Both the position numbers and the translations under genes were made by a program. A model generated the notes under the pieces. That model saw only the letters and a program-made list of their open reading frames with translations. It made no database searches and had not been told where the DNA came from. A DNA stretch of 64,000 nt, taken from positions 1,474,001 to 1,538,000 of the forward strand of contig NC_007964.1 of assembly GCF_000013885.1 (NCBI RefSeq), read 5' to 3'. Positions within the stretch are counted from its first letter, which is position 1. Every line of letters starts with the position of its first letter. This DNA is from Nitrobacter hamburgensis X14 (GTDB taxonomy: Bacteria; Pseudomonadota; Alphaproteobacteria; Rhizobiales; Xanthobacteraceae). Shown here in pieces: positions 27,923-37,263 of the stretch.

Positions 27923-28462
27923 TCACGCCTCCTTCAGCAGTTTCGGACTGACGAACTGCGTGAGCTGCCCGCCTCCGAACGCGACGCCTTCCCAGCTCTC
28001 GACGGCAAAGTCGATCACTGCAAATCCCGACGTCGGCAGGTTGCCGGCGAGTGCCGCGCGCCCGGCTGCGCCGCCGCCGCCGATCAGGCCGAGCGCGAGT
28101 TCGTGCAGGCCGGGATTGTGTCCGACGATCATCAGGCGTTCGGGATCCTCGGCCGCGACGGAATGAATGATCGCCAATAGTTGCGCCGGCTCGGCGCCGT
28201 AAAGATCAGGCAGATGCGCGGCAGGCCCCTGTTGAGGCACCTCGTCTGAAATCTGTTGCTGGACGATATCCCAGGTCTCGCGCGCCCGCACCGCGGTCGA
28301 GATCAACGCCAGATCGGGCAGAAGAGATCGTTGTCCGGCAAGCCAGGCACCGAGTTCGGCTGCATCCTTACGGCCGCGCGCGGCGAGCGGGCGATCCCGA
28401 TCGCGGCCGCTGGGTGCGTCGCGCTCGGTCTTGGCGTGTCGAAGCAGCAGCAGGCGGCGCAT
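27923..28462 (-). CDS. sixA: SixA-like histidine phosphatase
   Basis: A 179-residue histidine phosphatase superfamily protein. The catalytic RHG-type motif is LLLRHAKTERD (phospho-histidine in RHA, the SixA variant), with STAVRARETWDI and the second histidine in MIVGHNPGLHELALGL. SixA proteins remove phosphate from phosphohistidine of HPt domains; an HPt gene lies 9 kb away, though no link is shown. ATG 28462 gives MRRLLLLRHAK; the frame extends further upstream without a start signal. Confidence 0.88.
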   Translation of the reverse strand: MRRLLLLRHAKTERDAPSGRDRDRPLAARGRKDAAELGAWLAGQRSLLPDLALISTAVRARETWDIVQQQISDEVPQQGPAAHLPDLYGAEPAQLLAIIHSVAAEDPERLMIVGHNPGLHELALGLIGGGGAAGRAALAGNLPTSGFAVIDFAVESWEGVAFGGGQLTQFVSPKLLKEA

Positions 28463-28520
28463 GACGCAGTCTCGATTCGGCGTTAGCAGGACGTTGAGAG
28501 TCCCTTTCGCGTTATTCACC

Positions 28521-28538
28521 GATGCGCAATTGCGCATC
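28521..28538. promoter_or_regulatory. Perfect 18-base palindrome
   Basis: GATGCGCAATTGCGCATC reads the same on both strands, with no loop. It lies 59 bases upstream of the sixA start, a position suited to a dimeric repressor or activator. No matching regulator is in the window. Confidence 0.35.
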
Positions 28539-28835
28539 TGAGGGCGTTGCCAACGGGTCCGCGCGAAGCGCACCCCGATGACAGGCTCCGCGACGAACCC
28601 GCAATCCAGTATTCGCAGATACTCTTCGTGTTACTGGCTTCCCGACAACCGCTGATGCGGCTTCGGGACTGACGGCAAGAGCTTTTCAACATCCTATTAA
28701 AGCATGGACACGGAACGGGGGGCACAGGTATTGACGCTGCGGCTTAATCGACAACCTCGCGCGAGACAAGGTAACAAGGGTGGTGTGGATTTGACATTCG
28801 CTATCCACTTAACCGAACTTCTGAACCACCACATT

Positions 28836-28938
28836 AGAGCGTTTTCGAGCGAAGTGGATACCGGTTTGCGTGAAGAAAACGCGTCAAATCAAAATCATAG
28901 AGCCCCGCTTCTGATTCCATCAGAAGCGAAAAGGCTCT
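28836..28938. repeat. Interspersed palindromic repeat
   Basis: AGAGCGTTTTC and GAAGAAAACGC arms around a GTGGATACCGGTTT core, then a hairpin GCTTCTGAT-TCC-ATCAGAAGC near 28909-28929, ending in CTCTAG. Same family as the elements at 20240, 24470 and 48123. Confidence 0.7.
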
Positions 28939-28962
28939 AGCGCAGATCCGTAAGGAAACGCG

Positions 28963-30336
28963 ATGACTTCGGAGAGCATGGCTGCGGCTGCTGGTTCCGG
29001 CGACACGGCGTTCGCCGTCGCACCGCCGCAACGCGCGCGACTGACCGTCGATCTCGATGTCGATATTTGTGTGGTGGGCGCCGGCCTGGCCGGCCTCACC
29101 GTGGCGCTGGAGGCCGCGCGGACCGGCGCGAGCGTCGTCGTCCTCGAGGGGCGCCATGTCGGCTGGAATGCATCCGGTCATCATCTCGGCACGGTGATGC
29201 CGGGCTACGCGCTGCCGCTTCCCGACCTGATTGCGCGGGTCGGTTTCGATGACGCGTGGGAACTCTGGTCGCTGTCGCAACAGGGCGCGGACTATGTTCG
29301 CGCCCATGCGGCCGAAAATGTCATTCCCGGTCTTGCGCTGAGCGAAGGCGCGCTCGAGGTCTCCAACGTCGATGCGGGCGACCGGCTGATCGGCCATCTG
29401 CAGATGCTCAGTGAGGATTTTGCGACCGAGGTGGAGGGCTGGCAGATTGATCGCGTCCGCGACACCTTACGCACCGGCCGGTATTTTCACGCGGTGCATT
29501 ATCCGCGAGCGTTCCAGATCGACGGGCGCAGATACGTTCACGGCCTCGCGGAGCTTGCCGGCAACGCCGGCGCGCGCATCTTCGAGGAAACGCCCGTGGT
29601 CAGCATCGACCCGTTCGGGATTCGAAAGCGCATCGTGACACCGCAGGCGCGGCTGCGGGCATCCCACGTCGTGCTTGCTGGCAATGTCCATCTTGGCGGA
29701 GCGTTGCGGCGATTGTCCGATACGTTGCTGCCGGTCTGGCGCCATGCTGCTGTCACTGCACCGCTGGGCGCGCGGCTCGCGGAGGTGATGACATTTCAGG
29801 GCTCCGTCATCGACACAGACGGCATCGATCATTTCCGGATCGTCGATGGTGACAGGCTGATGTGGGCTGGTCCGGAAACCACCTGGGAGGCGCGGCCGGA
29901 GCGCCATGTCGGGGCGATCCGCAGGCGCATCCGTACCATCTTCCCGCAACTCGGCACGGTCGAGATCGCGAAGGTCTTCTCCGGCGCCATCGGGCAGACT
30001 GTGCACGGTATGCCTCAGATCGGCCGGTTGCTGCCCGGACTGTGGGTCGCGAGTGGCTTCGGCCGGCAGGGATTGAACACCTCGGCGATGGCGGGGCAAC
30101 TGATTGCCAGCGGCATGGTGGAGGGCGACGACCGCTGGCGGCTGTTTTCGCCGTTCGAACTGGTATGGGCCGGCGGCACCCCCGGGCGCGCCGCTGGCTA
30201 CGCCATCGGCATGGCCGCGCGGGCGCGCTCCGCCGCCGCCGGCACGCTGGCGCGTTATCGCGAGCAAGCGCGCATCAGGGCACGAGCGCGCGAGGTCAGG
30301 CTGGCCGAGGCCAATCGTCAGGCGGGGAGGGAGTAG
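28963..30336 (+). CDS. FAD-dependent oxidoreductase, DAO family
   Basis: A 457-residue flavoenzyme. The Rossmann FAD motif VVGAGLAGLTVALEAARTGA lies at about 38-57, followed by a glutamate ligand in VVVLEG. The C-terminal block KVFSGAIGQTVHGMPQIGRL then ASGFGRQGLNTSAM is typical of D-amino-acid oxidase-type enzymes (GlpO/DadA/PuuB-like). Substrate is probably an amine or amino acid and cannot be named. The last 50 residues are arginine- and alanine-rich and not part of the fold. It stands alone, with a repeat element upstream. Confidence 0.88.
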   Translation: MTSESMAAAAGSGDTAFAVAPPQRARLTVDLDVDICVVGAGLAGLTVALEAARTGASVVVLEGRHVGWNASGHHLGTVMPGYALPLPDLIARVGFDDAWELWSLSQQGADYVRAHAAENVIPGLALSEGALEVSNVDAGDRLIGHLQMLSEDFATEVEGWQIDRVRDTLRTGRYFHAVHYPRAFQIDGRRYVHGLAELAGNAGARIFEETPVVSIDPFGIRKRIVTPQARLRASHVVLAGNVHLGGALRRLSDTLLPVWRHAAVTAPLGARLAEVMTFQGSVIDTDGIDHFRIVDGDRLMWAGPETTWEARPERHVGAIRRRIRTIFPQLGTVEIAKVFSGAIGQTVHGMPQIGRLLPGLWVASGFGRQGLNTSAMAGQLIASGMVEGDDRWRLFSPFELVWAGGTPGRAAGYAIGMAARARSAAAGTLARYREQARIRARAREVRLAEANRQAGRE

Positions 30337-30460
30337 AAGCGCTTCCGGGAACCGCCGATATCGCAGCAATGTGAGCATATTCCGCCAGATCGGTGTAACT
30401 TCCGGGCCGGTTGCTGCGTATCTTTGCTGGAAACCCGCCTTGATTGCCAAGGAGACAGCT

Positions 30461-30976
30461 ATGATCGATCGCCGTATCCTGCTCGCATCCGCCGCCGGTC
30501 TTGCAGGCTTGTCCGGCTTCCACTGGCTGCGCGGAGAGCCTGCTCGGGCGACCGGGACGAAGCCCGCGCGAAAGTTCGAGATCGAAAAGACCGATGCCGA
30601 ATGGCGGGCTCAGTTGACGCCCGCACAATATAATATCCTGCGTAAGGAAGGCACCGAGCCGCCTTTCACCAGCCCACTGCTCAAGGAGCATCGCAAGGGC
30701 ACATTCGCCTGCGCAGGCTGCGACCTGCCGCTCTATTCGTCCGAAACGAAATTCGAAAGCGGCACCGGCTGGCCGAGCTTCTGGAAGCCGCTTCCCAACG
30801 CGGTCGGCGAAACCAGGGATACGACCTTCGGCATGGCCCGCACCGAAATCCACTGCCGTCGCTGCGGCGGCCATCTCGGCCATGTCTTCGACGACGGCCC
30901 GAAGCCGACGGGCCTGCGCTACTGCATGGACGGACTGGCGCTTGTCTTCCATCCGTCGGCGCCGTCGGCGACGTAG
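30461..30976 (+). CDS. msrB: Exported peptide-methionine (R)-S-oxide reductase MsrB
   Basis: A 171-residue MsrB. The N terminus MIDRRILLASAAGLAGLSGF is a probable Tat signal (twin arginine before a hydrophobic core), so the enzyme likely acts in the periplasm. The MsrB domain has zinc-binding pairs CAGC and CRRC, the substrate block FESGTGWPSFW and the catalytic cysteine in GLRYCMDGLALVF. The usual RYCxNS is RYCMDG here. ATG 30461 follows AAGGAGA. It would repair oxidised methionine R-sulfoxides in exported proteins. Confidence 0.93.
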   Translation: MIDRRILLASAAGLAGLSGFHWLRGEPARATGTKPARKFEIEKTDAEWRAQLTPAQYNILRKEGTEPPFTSPLLKEHRKGTFACAGCDLPLYSSETKFESGTGWPSFWKPLPNAVGETRDTTFGMARTEIHCRRCGGHLGHVFDDGPKPTGLRYCMDGLALVFHPSAPSAT

Positions 30977-31429
30977 GGACTTCGCTGCGCGAAGTTTCCA
31001 GATCGTCTTACGTCTGGATGGAAACATCTCGATCCATCGTCATTGCCGGGCTTGACCCGGCAATCCATCATTTTTCGAAGGAGATGGATGCGCGGGTCAT
31101 AGGCGAGCGAAAGCGACGCCGTTCTTCGAACGGTTATGCCCGCGCATGACGCCAGAGCTCGGGCTGATTCCGGATAATCGCGAACGGCTCTGGCCGATAG
31201 ACGTCTTCGCGAACCGGTGCCCGGCTCGCTCGAAAACGCTGCGATCTTCCCGGCAAGAGTTGCCCCGTCCGGCAAGAATGCCCCGGCTCTCGCGCCGTGG
31301 CCTTATCATAACATACTGAAATAACTAGCTTTTGCCGTTGGCATGGGGCTTGCGATGTCGTTTTTCGACCGCGGCTGTGGTTTTGGTTGATCTCCGGCAG
31401 GCCGCCCGGATCGAGTTGGAGACGATGTT
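30977..31429. other. Intergenic stretch before the flagellar operon
   Basis: Holds a 9-bp hairpin ATTGCCGGG-CTTGA-CCCGGCAAT at 31042-31064 (repeat family shared with 21551) and, nearer flgE, the sigma54-type promoter at 31339-31353. A TTTCGAAGG..CCTT-like weak dyad aside, nothing else was recognised. Confidence 0.55.
31339..31353 (+). promoter_or_regulatory. Sigma54-type -24/-12 promoter for flgE
   Basis: TGGCAT-GGGGC-TTGC against the consensus TGGCAC-N5-TTGC: 9 of 10 fixed positions and correct spacing. It ends 76 bases before the flgE ATG and follows the palindromic repeat. RpoN-dependent hook genes are known in Caulobacter. Confidence 0.65.
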
Positions 31430-33277
31430 ATGGGTATTTTCGACGCCTTGAATACGTCGGTCGGCGGTTTGCAGGCGCAGTCCTTCGCGCTGCAAAACAT
31501 CTCCGGCAACATCGCCAATGCCCAGACCACAGGCTACAAGGGCATTACCACCGCCTTCAGCGATCTGATCCCCGACTCGACCGCCCCGAATCGTCAGGTC
31601 GCCGGCGGCGTGACGGCCTATGCGACGGCAACTATTTCCAGCCAGGGAACGGTGTCGGCCTCGACGGTCGGCACTTACATGGCGATCACCGGCGACGGCT
31701 TCTTCAACGTGCAGGCACCGACGGGGAGGGTGGACAACCAGCCGCAGTTTTCCGGCGTCACCTATTACACGCGGCGCGGCGATTTCCAGGTCAACGCCAA
31801 CGGCAACCTCGTCAACAGCGCCGGCTACTACCTGATGGGCGTGCCGGTCGATCCCAAGACCGGCAATCCGCTCGGCAATGTGCCGCAGGTGCTGCAGTTC
31901 CAGAACAACTTCGTTCCCGCGCAGGCCACCAGCACGCTGCAATACGCCGCCAACCTGCCGGCCGTGCCGACAACGCTGTCGAGCCCGACCGCGACCGCCG
32001 GCACCATCACCGCGGCCGGCGGGTTGAATCCGTCCGACTTCACCAACAACTTTAACCCGCTGGTGGTCGGCACGCCTGCGCCGCCCCGTACCGACAATAC
32101 CACCTCCGGTTCGCCGGCGATGAACCAGCAGACGCCGCCGGTCGCGATCACCAGCGCGACAAAGCTGTCCGGCACCGCGCCGAGCAACTCGTTGCCGACT
32201 GGTTTCGCGGCGGGCGATACTATCACCGTCAACACCCAGACGATTGAGTTCTACGACTCCGGCGCTGGCGGCTCCGCCGGCTCGACGCCCAATACCACCT
32301 ATCTCGACCTCGCGACTTCAACGGTTGGTAACCTCCTGAGTTCGATCGGCACGATCACCGGGCAGGCTCCGACAATCGATGCGAGCACCGGCGCGATCAC
32401 GCTGCACACCGGCACGGCTAATGATCTCACCATTTCGAGCGCCTCCTCCGGCTGGACGTCGATGGGCTTTGGTGCGACCACCAACATCGCGCGCGGCGGC
32501 GGCGGCACGCCCGGTGCCGGCGTCGTGATCGCCAACGACCAGACCATCTTCCAGCAGGAATCGATCAGCGGCGGCGCGGTTACGGTCTACGACGCGACCG
32601 GCACGGCAGTGAACTTGCAACTGCGCTGGGCCAAGACCGACAGCGCTTCGCTTGGCGCCGGTCACGCCGACACCTGGAACATGTTCTATCAGGCCAATCC
32701 GAACGCCACCGGCACGCAGGCTGCGTGGATCAACGTCGGCACCAATTTCACCTTCGGCACCAACGGCCAGCTCTCGAGCCCGGTCGGGTCGTCCATCACC
32801 ATTCCCAGCGTCAGTGTCGGGACCCAGTCGCTCGGCAACCTCACGCTGAATCTCGGCACCGGCGGCCTGACCCAGTATGCCAGCAGCGGCGGCAACGCCA
32901 CCGTCAACGCGATCAACCAGAACGGCTATGCCGCCGGCCAGTTGCAGTCGGTCGCCGTCAACAACGACGGCATCGTGGTCGGCACCTTCTCGAACGGGCA
33001 GAACCTCTCGCTCGCGAAGGTGTCGCTGTCGCACTTCAACGGCACCAACTACCTCAAGGCGCTCGACGGCGGGGCCTATGCGGTGACCGATGAGTCGGGA
33101 CCTGCGATCGCCGGCGCAGCAGGACACATCAACGGCTCGTCGCTCGAAGGCTCCAACACCGATATCGCCGACGAGTTCACCAAGCTGATCGTGACGCAGC
33201 AGGCTTATTCGGCGAACACCAAGGTCATCACCACCGCGAACAGCATGGTTCAGGATCTCTTGAACGTGCTGCGCTAG
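31430..33277 (+). CDS. flgE: Flagellar hook protein FlgE
   Basis: A 615-residue hook subunit. The N-terminal D0 block ALNTSVGGLQAQSFALQNIS and the ANAQTTGYK motif, and the C-terminal EFTKLIVTQQAYSANTKVIT with SMVQDLLNVLR, form the two halves of the D0 coil. The middle is a long Thr/Gly/Ala-rich variable region, making it larger than enteric FlgE (about 400). It is the first gene of flgE-flgK-flgL, all on the plus strand, behind a sigma54-type promoter. ATG 31430 is preceded by a GGAGAC-like site. Confidence 0.95.
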   Translation: MGIFDALNTSVGGLQAQSFALQNISGNIANAQTTGYKGITTAFSDLIPDSTAPNRQVAGGVTAYATATISSQGTVSASTVGTYMAITGDGFFNVQAPTGRVDNQPQFSGVTYYTRRGDFQVNANGNLVNSAGYYLMGVPVDPKTGNPLGNVPQVLQFQNNFVPAQATSTLQYAANLPAVPTTLSSPTATAGTITAAGGLNPSDFTNNFNPLVVGTPAPPRTDNTTSGSPAMNQQTPPVAITSATKLSGTAPSNSLPTGFAAGDTITVNTQTIEFYDSGAGGSAGSTPNTTYLDLATSTVGNLLSSIGTITGQAPTIDASTGAITLHTGTANDLTISSASSGWTSMGFGATTNIARGGGGTPGAGVVIANDQTIFQQESISGGAVTVYDATGTAVNLQLRWAKTDSASLGAGHADTWNMFYQANPNATGTQAAWINVGTNFTFGTNGQLSSPVGSSITIPSVSVGTQSLGNLTLNLGTGGLTQYASSGGNATVNAINQNGYAAGQLQSVAVNNDGIVVGTFSNGQNLSLAKVSLSHFNGTNYLKALDGGAYAVTDESGPAIAGAAGHINGSSLEGSNTDIADEFTKLIVTQQAYSANTKVITTANSMVQDLLNVLR

Positions 33278-33358
33278 AGCATGATCCCGAAAAGAAGATC
33301 ATGCTCATTCGAAAGAATAAAGCAGAGTTTGATTCAACGCGGTTGAACCGGACTCTGG
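33277..33358. repeat. Palindromic repeat after flgE
   Basis: Perfect 10-bp stem GAGCATGATC (33277-33286) with GATCATGCTC (33297-33306), starting at the last base of the flgE stop, followed by a second imperfect stem AGAGTTTGATTCAA..GTTGAACCGGACTCT. Same family as 13076. It may reduce read-through from flgE into flgK. Confidence 0.75.
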
Positions 33359-33398
33359 TCGCGGCGCGGATCGATCCGGTCTCGAGGCGGACAAAAAG

Positions 33399-35258
33399 AT
33401 GAGTTTGAGTTCGGCCCTCTCTATCGCGATGTCCGGCCTGCGCGCCAACCAGGCGGCGCTGTCGATCGTCTCCGGCAATGTCGCTAACGCGAACACGCCG
33501 GGCTACGTCGCGCAGACGCTGGTGCAGGACCAGATCGTGACCGGCAGCACCGGCTCCGGCGTCCGCGTCATCGGCGTTAACCGTACGCTCGATACCTATG
33601 TGCAGTCGCAGTTGCGGACCGAAAACGCCGGCGGCGCTTATGCCGATCAGATCGCCAACGTGCTCGGCCAGTTGCAGAACGTCTATGGCACGCCGGGCAA
33701 CGACGGCACGCTGGAAAACGCGCTCAACAATTTCACCTCGGCGTTGCAGGCGCTGTCGGCAAGCTCGGGCAACACGGCGGCGCAGTCCTCGGTGCTGAAC
33801 GCCGCGCAGGCGCTGGCGCAACAGCTCAACGCCACCACCAGCGGCATCCAGACGTTGCGCTCCAACGCCGAACAGGATCTCTCGGTATCGGTCTCGCAGG
33901 CCAACGCGGCGATGGCCCAGATCGCCCAGATCAATCAGAAGCTGCAGGGCATGAGCGCCCAGGACCCGGCCGCCGCGACGTTGATGGATCAGCGCGACAG
34001 TGCGGTCGACCAACTCTCAAGGCTGATGGATGTCCGCGCGGTCACCGACGGCGCCAATCAGACGTCGGTGTTCACCACGTCGGGCATTCAGCTCGTCGGT
34101 GGGGTGCAGGCGTCCACGCTGTCGTTCAACGCGCAGTCCTCGCTCACCGCGAACTCGCAGTGGAACGCCGATCCGAGCAAATCGAGCGTCGGCACCATCA
34201 TCTGCCAGCTTCCGAATGGCGCCAAAATCGACATGATCGCGACGCAGTCGATCAACTCCGGGCAGATCGCAGCCGACGTCCAGTTGCGCGACAAGACGCT
34301 GGTGCAGGCGCAGAACCAGGTCGACCAGATGGCGGCGACGCTGGCCAGCGCGCTGTCCGATGTCACGACCTCGGGCACGAAGACAGCCGGGCCACCGGTG
34401 AGCTATGCGACCGATCTGACCAACGTGTTGCCGGGTAATTCGTTCAATGTCACCTATACCGATTCGAGCAACGTCCAGCACAACGTCACCGTCGTGCGCG
34501 TGGATGATCCAACCGCGCGGCCGATTCCGAACACGGCGTCGAACCCGAATGACAAGGTCATCGGCGTCGATTTTTCCGGCGACGCGGCGTCGGTCGCAGC
34601 ACAGCTTAGCGCCGCGCTCGGTTCGTCCAACCTGAATTTCTCCGGCGTTGGCATGTCGCTTCAGGTGACGAGTACCGCAGCGTCCACCGTCAACGCGGCA
34701 TCGACCACGACGACGGTGCAGTCGCTGGCCTCGGGCAATCCGCAACTGCCGTTTTTCACGGACCGCGCCTCGCTCTATACCGGCGCGATCACAGGCACCG
34801 CGTCGCAAATCACGGGGCTGGCAGGGCGCATCCAGGTCAATGCGAAGCTGCTCGCCGATCCCTCGAAGCTCACGATCTACAATACCTCGCCGGTGACGCC
34901 CGCGGGCGACACCACGCGCTCCGACTTCATTTTCGACCAGTTGACGTCGGCGACTTACACCTATTCGCCGAACACCGGCCTCGGCGCGGCGGCCGCGCCG
35001 TTCAAGGGCACGCTGCCGTCGTTCCTGCAACAGTTCGTCAGCGTGCAGAGCAGCGCGGCGACCACGGCGAAGCAGGTGGCGCAGGGCCAGGACGTCGTCG
35101 TCAACACGTTGCAGGAGAAGTTCAATGCCAAGGCGGGCGTGAATATCGACACCGAAATGACCAACCTGATCGCGCTGCAAAATTCCTACGCGGCGAACGC
35201 GCATGTGATGTCGGTGGTGCAGAGCATGATGCAGACGCTGCTGCAGGCGCAAATATAA
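33399..35258 (+). CDS. flgK: Flagellar hook-associated protein 1 FlgK
   Basis: A 619-residue hook-filament junction protein. It has the N-terminal ALSIAMSGLRANQAALSIVS with NVANANTPGYV, the hallmark of rod/hook family members, and the helical blocks that follow (NALNNFTSALQALSASSGNT). The C terminus TEMTNLIALQNSYAANAHVM then SVVQSMMQTLLQAQI completes the D0 coil. It lies 121 bases after flgE, separated by a repeat element, and 45 bases before flgL. Confidence 0.95.
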   Translation: MSLSSALSIAMSGLRANQAALSIVSGNVANANTPGYVAQTLVQDQIVTGSTGSGVRVIGVNRTLDTYVQSQLRTENAGGAYADQIANVLGQLQNVYGTPGNDGTLENALNNFTSALQALSASSGNTAAQSSVLNAAQALAQQLNATTSGIQTLRSNAEQDLSVSVSQANAAMAQIAQINQKLQGMSAQDPAAATLMDQRDSAVDQLSRLMDVRAVTDGANQTSVFTTSGIQLVGGVQASTLSFNAQSSLTANSQWNADPSKSSVGTIICQLPNGAKIDMIATQSINSGQIAADVQLRDKTLVQAQNQVDQMAATLASALSDVTTSGTKTAGPPVSYATDLTNVLPGNSFNVTYTDSSNVQHNVTVVRVDDPTARPIPNTASNPNDKVIGVDFSGDAASVAAQLSAALGSSNLNFSGVGMSLQVTSTAASTVNAASTTTTVQSLASGNPQLPFFTDRASLYTGAITGTASQITGLAGRIQVNAKLLADPSKLTIYNTSPVTPAGDTTRSDFIFDQLTSATYTYSPNTGLGAAAAPFKGTLPSFLQQFVSVQSSAATTAKQVAQGQDVVVNTLQEKFNAKAGVNIDTEMTNLIALQNSYAANAHVMSVVQSMMQTLLQAQI

Positions 35259-35303
35259 GCGCAGATATAAGATTAAGTGTAAGACGAGTATAAGGCGGTT
35301 CGC

Positions 35304-37067
35304 ATGGCGATCAACGGCATCAGCTTCGGCAATACCATCCTCGGTGGTTCGATCCAGAGCCTCAAGGTGCAGATGGCCGATTTGCAGAGCCAGCTCACCA
35401 GCGGCAAGAAGTCGACGACCTATTCGGGCATGGGCGCGAACGAAGGTTTCGCCATCGCTGCGCGCGCGCAACTGTCGAACATCGCCGCGTACACCGACAC
35501 CATGACCAAGATCAACACCAACATCCAGGTCGCCAACACCGCGTTGCAGGCGCTGGCCGACATCGGCTCGCAGTTGCAGACCGCCGCAAACAGCGGATCG
35601 CAGGCGCTGAACAGCGCCGGACAGACCGCGGGCCAGCAGACCGCGGTGGCCGAATTCTCGTCGATGGTCGGCATTTTGAATACGCAGGCCGGCGACCGCT
35701 ACATCTTTTCCGGCAGCACGATCTACACGCAGCCGGTGGCGTCGTCGGACCTGATCCTGAACGGCAACGGGGCCGGGCAGGCCGGACTGAAGCAGGTTAT
35801 CTCCGAGCGCAACCAGGCCGATCTCGGCACGGGAGGCTTTGGCCGCGTCACGATCTCCTCGCCGACCACGACGTCGGTGTCGGTCGCCGAGGACGCGTCG
35901 CCTTCGGTCTATGGCCTCAAGCTCAGCAAGGTCACATCGACGCTGACCGGCGCGACCGTTACCAACACACCGGCGACGGTCAACCTCGCGAGCATTCCGA
36001 ATGACGGCGACACCTTCAACTTCACCTTCCTGCAGGCGGACGGCACCAGCGCGACCGTTCAACTGACGGCCACGACCACGGTGCCGGCGCCCGCGGGATC
36101 GTTCGAGATCGGTGCGACCGCTGCGGCGAGCGCCACCAACCTGAACGCGGCGCTGACTGACGCCGAGGCCACCACATCGCCCTATGGCGCGCAACTGACC
36201 GGTGTCAGTTCGAGCGTAGCGGGCGTGACGGTGACGCCGGCGCAAGCCTCGATCGACCTTGGCGCCGCCACCCCGGCGGCCGGCGACACCGTGAGCTTCA
36301 CCTTCAACCTGCCGGACGGCAGCAGCGAAACCGTGCAACTGACGGCCTCCAGCGAAGTGCCGACGCCGGGCGGCTGTTTTGCCATCGGGACCACGCCGGA
36401 CGAAACCACCGCCAATCTCAACGGCGCGCTGACGAAATCGATCGGCACGCTGGCCAAGACCTCGCTGGTTGCGGCCTCCGCCATCCGGGCGACGCATGAT
36501 TTCTTCGATTCGCCGCCGCAACGCGTCGACGTTACCCCACCGGCGACGCTGGCCACCGCGACCGGCGCAGTGAACGGCACGGCGGCGAATACCGTGCAGT
36601 GGTACACCGGCGATGCCGGCACCGGATCGGCGCGCGCGACCTCGAGCGTGCGGGTGGATCCGTCGGTGACGGTGCAATACGGCATCCGCGCCAACGAGGA
36701 CGCCATCCGCTCGCTGATGGAGTCGGTTGCGGTTCTCGCGGCGGTGACGACGTCGCCGACCGATCCGAACGGCGCCAACCAGATCTCGGCGCTCAACGCG
36801 CGCATTGCGCAAAACCTGACGGTCACGCCCGGCAAGCAGAACATCCAGGACATACAGTCCGATCTCGCCAACGCGCAGACGGTGATGAAGGACGCGACCG
36901 CACGGCAGAAACTGACGCAGGCGACGATGCAGAACATCGTCGATCAGGCCGAGACCGTCTCCACCGACCAGGTCGCGAGCCAGTTGCTGGCGTTGCAGAC
37001 CAGTCTGCAGGCCTCGTACCAGACCACCGCCATGCTCTCGCAGCTCAGCCTGGTGAAATTCCTCTGA
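35304..37067 (+). CDS. flgL: Flagellar hook-associated protein 3 FlgL
   Basis: A 587-residue flagellin-family junction protein. The N terminus holds SLKVQMADLQSQLTSGKKST and the C terminus TVSTDQVASQLLALQTSLQA then SYQTTAMLSQLSLVKFL, the paired helices of FlgL. The central domain contains two related blocks (near residues 225-270 and 310-355) that both read PxxGDTxxFTFxxxDGxSxTVQLTA, an internal duplication in the surface-exposed part. ATG 35304. Last gene of the flgEKL unit. Confidence 0.93.
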   Translation: MAINGISFGNTILGGSIQSLKVQMADLQSQLTSGKKSTTYSGMGANEGFAIAARAQLSNIAAYTDTMTKINTNIQVANTALQALADIGSQLQTAANSGSQALNSAGQTAGQQTAVAEFSSMVGILNTQAGDRYIFSGSTIYTQPVASSDLILNGNGAGQAGLKQVISERNQADLGTGGFGRVTISSPTTTSVSVAEDASPSVYGLKLSKVTSTLTGATVTNTPATVNLASIPNDGDTFNFTFLQADGTSATVQLTATTTVPAPAGSFEIGATAAASATNLNAALTDAEATTSPYGAQLTGVSSSVAGVTVTPAQASIDLGAATPAAGDTVSFTFNLPDGSSETVQLTASSEVPTPGGCFAIGTTPDETTANLNGALTKSIGTLAKTSLVAASAIRATHDFFDSPPQRVDVTPPATLATATGAVNGTAANTVQWYTGDAGTGSARATSSVRVDPSVTVQYGIRANEDAIRSLMESVAVLAAVTTSPTDPNGANQISALNARIAQNLTVTPGKQNIQDIQSDLANAQTVMKDATARQKLTQATMQNIVDQAETVSTDQVASQLLALQTSLQASYQTTAMLSQLSLVKFL

Positions 37068-37140
37068 CGGGTATATCAGGCCCGTCATCCCGCGCCTGTC
37101 GCGACGGCAACAACCTTCAAAAAAAGCCGTTGATCAAAAA

Positions 37141-37155
37141 TTAGGTCTTCGTTAA
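37141..37155. promoter_or_regulatory. CtrA box, one mismatch
   Basis: TTAG-GTCTTCG-TTAA, followed by CCAT; 7 of 8 fixed bases of TTAA-N7-TTAA and the frequent TTAACCAT half-site. It lies 274 bases before the decarboxylase start. Confidence 0.45.
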
Positions 37156-37203
37156 CCATGGCAATTAGCGATTTGGTAACGAATTCGGGCCGCGCCGCCT
37201 TGA

Positions 37204-37263
37204 GTTGAACTGTCTTTTGTTGATCTGTCTGGAGTTGAGTAGTCCTGGGTTGAGCCGGGGTCG
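37204..37263. repeat. Four degenerate 15-bp tandem units
   Basis: Units starting at 37204, 37219, 37234 and 37249 each begin GTTGA; units one and two share GTTGA-CTGTCT. It lies between the CtrA-like box and the decarboxylase gene. Confidence 0.55.

Larger units (their letters stand above)
28463..28962. other. Intergenic stretch between sixA and the FAD oxidoreductase
   Basis: A 500-base gap holding an 18-base perfect palindrome (28521-28538) and a palindromic repeat element (28836-28938). A TTGACA hexamer at about 28790 could be part of a promoter for the oxidoreductase. No gene or RNA was recognised in the rest. Confidence 0.5.

Noticed and set aside
34017..37088. A 1023-codon open frame antisense to flgK and flgL
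   Set aside because: Arginine/histidine-rich translation with no domain, opposite two certain genes; an artefact of high GC at third codon positions.
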